DNA of 7,730 bases, taken from Desulfobacteraceae bacterium UBA5623. Lineage in GTDB: Bacteria; Desulfobacterota; DSM-4660; Desulfatiglandales; Desulfatiglandaceae. Below the pieces are notes generated by a model. That model made no database searches. It saw only the letters and a program-made list of their open reading frames with translations, and was not told the origin of the DNA. Shown here in pieces: positions 4,840 through 7,730 of this stretch (positions are counted from its first letter, which is position 1; each line of letters opens with the position of its first letter). The stretch is taken from assembly GCA_002424495.1 (NCBI GenBank), contig DIKH01000231.1, positions 1-7,730 on the forward strand. Reading direction: 5' to 3'. The position numbers and the translations under genes were made by a program.

Positions 4840-5610
4840 TTAAGAAGAACCCTCCTCCTTCTCCTTGTGGGATTGAATGGATTCACCCTGGGGTAAATTA
4901 TGTTCCTTTTCTTTCATTTGCTTGGCAATCTTCATGTTAATCAGAATCCTGCCCACGACAATGACGGCTGCAATAAAAAATATTTCCACTCCATACTGAA
5001 ATGCCTTAGACGGATGCAATATACCAACGACAAAGGGATCCGTCATCATCATCTCACCCCCCACCCGGCCCAGCACGGCCGCGCCGATATAAATCACAAT
5101 AGGGTATTTATCCATCAGCGTGGAAAGAAGGGTGCTGGTAAAGACGACTAAAGGAATGCTCAAGCCCAGGCCGAAAAGCAGAAGAAGCGGGTTTCCCTTG
5201 GAAGCGCCCGCTACCGCCAGGACGTTGTCCGTGGACATGGTAAGGTCTGCAATAACGATAAGCCAGATGGCCTGCCAGATGGTCTTGGCTTCCTGTTTAA
5301 TTTCCTCATCTGATGTCCCTTCAGACAGAAGCTTGACGGCAATCCAAATTATGAGAAGGCCGCCAATAAATTTGACATATTGAATCTGCAATAACTGAGC
5401 GGCAAAAAAGGTAAGGACCACTCGGAGAATAACAGCAGCGCCAGCGCCAAAGGCAATTCCTTTAATTCTCTGAGCCCGCGGCAAAGAACGAACGGCCATG
5501 GCGATAACAACGGCATTATCACCGGCCAGAATTAAATCAATGAGGATGATGCTGAGAAACCCGACAACAAATCCCCAGTTGAGTTGAAGATGAGGCAACA
5601 ACCAATCCAA
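4840..5610 (-). CDS. TerC-family integral membrane protein (YjbE-like), non-ATG start
   Basis: This is a 256-residue polytopic inner-membrane protein with about seven hydrophobic segments and a charged C-terminal tail (230-256). Two related motifs carry the family's acidic residues: LIDLILAGDNAVVIAM (23-38, with Asp25 and Asp31) and VIADLTMSTDNVLAVAGAS (119-137, with Asp122 and Asp128). TerC proteins (Alx, YkoY/YjbE groups) are linked to Mn2+ export or metal loading of secreted enzymes, and some to tellurite resistance. The frame has an ATG at 5763, but those extra 51 residues are not family-like, overlap the ssb start and span both divergent promoters. A TTG at 5610 (FLDWLLPHLQ) with GGGG about 10 bases upstream is the likelier start; an ATT at 5616 with AAGGAG 9 bases upstream is an alternative. 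It is the first gene of the operon ending with oadB. Confidence 0.9.
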   Translation of the reverse strand: MDWLLPHLQLNWGFVVGFLSIILIDLILAGDNAVVIAMAVRSLPRAQRIKGIAFGAGAAVILRVVLTFFAAQLLQIQYVKFIGGLLIIWIAVKLLSEGTSDEEIKQEAKTIWQAIWLIVIADLTMSTDNVLAVAGASKGNPLLLLFGLGLSIPLVVFTSTLLSTLMDKYPIVIYIGAAVLGRVGGEMMMTDPFVVGILHPSKAFQYGVEIFFIAAVIVVGRILINMKIAKQMKEKEHNLPQGESIQSHKEKEEGSS

Positions 5611-5653
5611 AAAAATAACACCCCACTCCTTGGTTTTCAGGCACAATAGTGGT

Positions 5654-5684
5654 AGAATATGCCAAGAAAAACATCCCTTGTCAA
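5654..5684 (-). promoter_or_regulatory. Promoter of the terC-kinase-oadG-oadB operon
   Basis: On the minus strand, a perfect TTGACA (5684-5679) is followed by CATATT (5661-5656) at 17 bp, or by TATTCT (5659-5654) at 19 bp. Transcription would begin near 5648, leaving a leader of about 35-40 bases before the non-ATG start. That is too short for a yybP-ykoY manganese riboswitch, which precedes some TerC genes. The -35 lies 26 bases from the -35 of the divergent ssb promoter. Confidence 0.65.
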
Positions 5685-5710
5685 CAAATAAATCCAAATC
5701 ACATAAATCA

Positions 5711-5739
5711 TTGCCAAGACAGCTTAACTTGTGTACAAT
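5711..5739 (+). promoter_or_regulatory. Sigma-70 promoter of ssb
   Basis: TTGCCA (5711-5716), a 17-bp spacer and TACAAT (5734-5739) make a good housekeeping promoter. The start would be near 5746, giving a leader of only about 17 bases that contains the AGGGGG ribosome site. This places the upstream ATG at 5742 outside the transcript and supports the ATG at 5763 as the ssb start. Confidence 0.75.
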
Positions 5740-5762
5740 AGATGCTAAAAAAGGGGGATGCA

Positions 5763-6170
5763 ATGGTTAATAAAGCGATTCTTATTGGCCGTTTGGGAGG
5801 CGATCCGGAGGTGCGTTATACACCAGATGGAACAATGGTGACCAGTTTTAATCTGGCAACCAATGAACAGTGGAAAGACAAAAGCGGGGAGAAGGCGCAG
5901 AAAACAGAGTGGCATCGGATAGTTACATTTGCGAAACTGGCGGAGATTTGCGGTAATTATCTATCCAAGGGAAGCATGGTTTACATAGAGGGCCGGATAC
6001 AAACCCGTTCATGGGAAGATAAAGAAGGCGCCAAACGAACGACCACGGAAATTATAGCCACCGGAATGCAAATGTTAGATTCAAAAGGATCGCCAAAAGA
6101 CCAGGAATCAAGGAAGAGTTCCCCTCTGCCGGCTTATTCAGGACCGCGCGACGAAGATGTTCCTTTTTGA
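5763..6170 (+). CDS. ssb: Single-stranded DNA-binding protein
   Basis: SSB coats single-stranded DNA during replication, recombination and repair, and recruits partner proteins through its C-terminal tip. This 135-residue protein has the OB fold in residues 1-107, with the classic opening MVNKAILIGRLGGDPEVRYT, the FNLATNE strand (29-35), TEWHRIV (48-54) and YLSKGSMVYIEGRIQTRSW (66-84). A short flexible linker (108-128) leads to the acidic tip DEDVPF, equivalent to DDDIPF in E. coli. It is shorter than E. coli SSB because the linker is short. The ATG at 5763 has AGGGGG five bases upstream; the earlier in-frame ATG at 5742 lies at or before the predicted transcription start. The gene stands alone, divergent from terC and convergent with tatA. 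Confidence 0.97.
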   Translation: MVNKAILIGRLGGDPEVRYTPDGTMVTSFNLATNEQWKDKSGEKAQKTEWHRIVTFAKLAEICGNYLSKGSMVYIEGRIQTRSWEDKEGAKRTTTEIIATGMQMLDSKGSPKDQESRKSSPLPAYSGPRDEDVPF

Positions 6171-6175
6171 AGGAA

Positions 6176-6256
6176 GATTACTTCGAGCCTGCCGATGGTT
6201 AGTGAGCTTGTCGAACTAAAGATAATCTGTTTGTACCATGCCGGCAGGATTACTTC
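6176..6256. repeat. Small inverted-repeat element (6185-6247) flanked by a 9-bp direct repeat
   Basis: The 9-mer gattacttc occurs at 6176-6184 and at 6248-6256. Between the copies, 63 bases carry terminal inverted repeats: CTGCCG-ATGGT (6189-6199) against ACCATGCCGGCAG (6235-6247), with two extra bases on one side. An inner imperfect palindrome, TTAGTGAGCTTGTCGAACTAA (starting at 6199), shares the GAGCTTGTCGAA core with the large palindrome at 2470-2598. A direct repeat flanking inverted ends looks like a MITE with a target-site duplication. The right copy includes the tatA stop codon. It sits between the convergent ends of ssb and tatA, with no T-run to make it a clear terminator. Confidence 0.6.
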
Positions 6257-6441
6257 TTGTTTTCTTCGATCTTTTTTGACTTGGGGGTAACGTCTATTTC
6301 GTCCGGTTCGCGCGTGGCTTTTTTGAAATTCTTGATGCCCTTGCCGAGGGCGCTGCCTATTTCCGGAAGCTTGCCGGCGCCGAAGATAATCAAAACAATA
6401 ACCAAGATGATCAGTAATTCATTTACACCAATTCCAAACAT
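6250..6441 (-). CDS. tatA: Sec-independent protein translocase TatA/TatE
   Basis: TatA forms the pore-like assembly of the twin-arginine pathway, which exports folded, often cofactor-containing proteins across the inner membrane. The 63 residues show the expected plan: a short periplasmic N-terminus with Glu8, a membrane helix (about 8-20), the hinge FGAGKLPEIG (20-29), an amphipathic helix GSALGKGIKNFKKA (29-42) and a charged, disordered tail. TatB is longer and TatC is absent, so this is the TatA/E type and partner genes lie elsewhere. The ribosome site is weak (GAGAG about 8-12 bases upstream of the ATG). The last codons and stop lie in a direct repeat bordering an inverted-repeat element, so the very C-terminus may have been altered by insertion. 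Confidence 0.95.
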   Translation of the reverse strand: MFGIGVNELLIILVIVLIIFGAGKLPEIGSALGKGIKNFKKATREPDEIDVTPKSKKIEENKK

Positions 6442-6462
6442 GATTATACGCTCTCATGAGTT

Positions 6463-6502
6463 ATTATATTTTCACTCTAAAACATCAATATGAGTTTGTC
6501 AA
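6463..6502 (-). promoter_or_regulatory. Candidate promoter of tatA
   Basis: On the minus strand, TTGACA (6502-6497) is followed after 17 bp by TAGAGT (6479-6474). A perfect TATAAT (6468-6463) lies slightly further downstream but has no good -35 at the right distance. Either could drive tatA, whose ATG is at 6441. The plus-strand promoter of the DUF362 gene in the same interval is not clear. Confidence 0.45.
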
Positions 6503-6571
6503 ATAAATATCAATGCTTTTGGATAGTTCGTGGAGTTAATAAATTCTTTAGACTGAACAAGGGGAATAGTT

Positions 6572-7600
6572 ATGTCTGAGACACAATTTTATGAGTCCGC
6601 TGAAATCGGGGAAGCATCCGTTGATGTTTTTCGTAATCTACTAGGTGATCTGAATCACCCTTTTGTGAAGGGTGATTCCGTGGGTATCAAGCTTCACTGG
6701 GGCGAGAAAGGTAATCGCAGTTATCTCCCCCCCATATTCGCCAGAGAAATGGCGCTTTGGCTATTGGAAATGGGGATGAAACCGTTTGTCTTTGATACAA
6801 CGGTTCTTTACTCGGGTGGGCGCCGCACAGCTCATGATTCCTTAAAAACAGCGGCTGAACACGGCTACACGGAGGCATATGTGGGTTGTCCTGTGGTTAT
6901 TGCCGACGGGATGGATGGGTGTGATGTGGTGAACATAACGGCGGGCTATAAGCATTTCAAAACGGTTCAGGTCGCCGGGATTGTCGCCAAGCCTTGCAAG
7001 TATATCATCTTTTCTCACTTTAAGGGTCACATGGCCTCTGGAATCGGAGGCGCGATTAAAAATATCTCCATGGGATTTGCTTCACGTGCGCAAAAGCAAC
7101 GCATGCACGCCGACGTGCACCCTGTGTTGAAACAGAAAAAGTGCACGAAATGCGGCGTGTGCATAGAAACATGCCCGGCAGATGCCATTCAATTCGGGAA
7201 GAACGGTTATCCTTCTTTTGACGGCAAAAAGTGCATAGGTTGCGCCCAGTGCATCGCAACCTGTCCGGAGGTTGCCCTCCAGATTCTGTGGGGCACCGAT
7301 CTTGTCGCCTTCCAGGAGAAATTGGTTGAAACTGCAGCTGCGGTTTGGAATTTAATCAAGGGCAAGACTGTTCTCATTAATGCTTTGCTTAACATTACAA
7401 CGGATTGTGACTGTTTACCGGGGAATAATCCGACTATTTTCAACGATGTAGGTTTCATCACGGGAACTCATCCTGTTGATGTGGATTGGAAATCCATAAA
7501 GCAAATCGGAGCGGAGCCTTTTGAGAAGACCCATCCGGGCGTACCATGGCAGGTCCAGTTTGATCATGCAAGGTCAATTGGCTTCGGGAACCTTCCGTAA
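6572..7600 (+). CDS. DUF362-domain protein with two 4Fe-4S clusters
   Basis: This is a 342-residue cytoplasmic iron-sulfur protein of the DUF362 family, common in anaerobes and of unknown reaction. Residues 1-180 carry the N-terminal DUF362 part: VGIKLHWGEKGN (37-48), FDTTVLYSGGRR (74-85), and the highly conserved FSHFKGHMASGIGGAIKNIS (147-166) followed by MGFASRAQKQRMHAD. A bacterial ferredoxin-type insert follows, with Cys191/194/197/201 and Cys221/224/227/231, each group ending CP, which binds two 4Fe-4S clusters. The C-terminal part contains NITTDCDCLPGNNP (274-287). There is no signal peptide. The start ATG has AAGGGGA 5 bases upstream. Length is usual for the family. No partner gene is adjacent, and no terminator follows before the repeat array. 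A redox or electron-transfer role is likely; the partner is unknown. Confidence 0.94.
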   Translation: MSETQFYESAEIGEASVDVFRNLLGDLNHPFVKGDSVGIKLHWGEKGNRSYLPPIFAREMALWLLEMGMKPFVFDTTVLYSGGRRTAHDSLKTAAEHGYTEAYVGCPVVIADGMDGCDVVNITAGYKHFKTVQVAGIVAKPCKYIIFSHFKGHMASGIGGAIKNISMGFASRAQKQRMHADVHPVLKQKKCTKCGVCIETCPADAIQFGKNGYPSFDGKKCIGCAQCIATCPEVALQILWGTDLVAFQEKLVETAAAVWNLIKGKTVLINALLNITTDCDCLPGNNPTIFNDVGFITGTHPVDVDWKSIKQIGAEPFEKTHPGVPWQVQFDHARSIGFGNLP

Positions 7601-7615
7601 TGAATTGAATTGAAT
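7601..7615 (+). repeat. Pentanucleotide microsatellite (tgaat)x3
   Basis: Three exact copies of tgaat start immediately after the DUF362 stop codon and run into a related tgattgat stretch and the longer tandem array. Short slippage-prone tracts like this can vary in copy number between cells. Confidence 0.8.
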
Positions 7616-7730
7616 TGATTGATAAGAACTTGCTTTTAATTGTCGTCAGTATAAGCAATTGATAAGAACTTGCTTTTAATTGTCGTCAATTGATTGATAA
7701 GAACTTGCTTTTAATTGTCGTCAGTATAAG
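7614..7730. repeat. Higher-order tandem repeat, 75-bp unit made of two 31-bp copies
   Basis: A 31-bp sequence (starting attgataagaacttgc and ending attgtcgtca) occurs without change at 7618-7648, 7658-7688 and 7693-7723. The linkers alternate: attg (7614-7617), gtataagca (7649-7657), attg (7689-7692), and gtataag up to the window edge. So the larger unit is attg-R-gtataagca-R, 75 bp. A second unit begins at 7689 and is cut by the window end. Linkers of 4 and 9 bp rule out CRISPR. The plus-strand frames carry stops (TGATAA, TTTTAA), so it is not a coding repeat there. Confidence 0.92.

Noticed and set aside
5742..5762. Seven extra N-terminal codons for SSB from the ATG at 5742
   Set aside because: The promoter at 5711-5739 puts the transcription start at or after this ATG, and SSB proteins begin at the MVNKAILIGRLG segment.
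5611..5763. yybP-ykoY manganese riboswitch upstream of the TerC gene
   Set aside because: The predicted leader is only about 40 bases and shows none of the expected conserved loops.
7618..7723. CRISPR array
   Set aside because: The repeats are perfect and about 31 bp, but the linkers are 4 and 9 bp and recur, whereas CRISPR spacers are about 30 bp and unique. No cas gene is present.

Overview
The window looks like chromosome from a strictly anaerobic, Gram-negative bacterium. The best guess is a deltaproteobacterial (Desulfobacterota, Syntrophus-like) lineage. This is inferred from the gene mix: a rubrerythrin, a DUF362 double-cluster ferredoxin protein, sodium-pump decarboxylase membrane subunits, TatA, and an encoded CCA on the tRNA. 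No 16S or other firm taxonomic marker is present, so the placement is soft.

Layout. Positions 1-525 hold no convincing gene. They end at a 25-base stretch (526-550) that reads as the T-loop-to-CCA 3' end of tmRNA with no tmRNA body before it, so this is probably the end of an element integrated in ssrA, with chromosome resuming after 550. A tRNA-Ala(CGC) on the minus strand (748-823), with its own promoter and terminator, lies back to back with a shortened rubrerythrin gene (931-1272, plus). Next come two minus-strand genes, a TrmH/SpoU-family RNA methyltransferase followed by cutA. Upstream of them is a 129-bp imperfect palindrome, and then a strong terminator that closes a four-gene minus-strand operon. 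In transcription order that operon is a TerC-family membrane protein, a cytidylate-kinase-like protein with a BON-like tail, a tiny OadG-like subunit and an OadB/GcdB-like sodium-pump beta subunit. The operon starts at a promoter divergent from that of ssb. ssb (plus) and tatA (minus) converge on a small inverted-repeat element flanked by a 9-bp direct repeat. A DUF362 4Fe-4S protein follows (plus). The window ends inside a higher-order tandem repeat.

How the parts relate. The terC-kinase-oadG-oadB genes are tightly packed (abutting stop/start, short gap, ATGA overlap) and share one promoter and one terminator, so they are very likely co-transcribed. The biotin-dependent carboxyltransferase (alpha) subunit needed for a complete pump is not next to them. 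Rubrerythrin and the DUF362 protein fit anaerobic redox metabolism. ssb, tatA, trmH-like and cutA are general housekeeping genes.

The observations most worth following are the rubrerythrin that lacks the middle of its four-helix bundle, the ssrA attachment-site remnant with 10-bp-phased repeats beside it, the alternating 40/35-bp tandem repeat at the right edge, and two different inverted-repeat elements that carry the same TTCGACRAGCTCA core.
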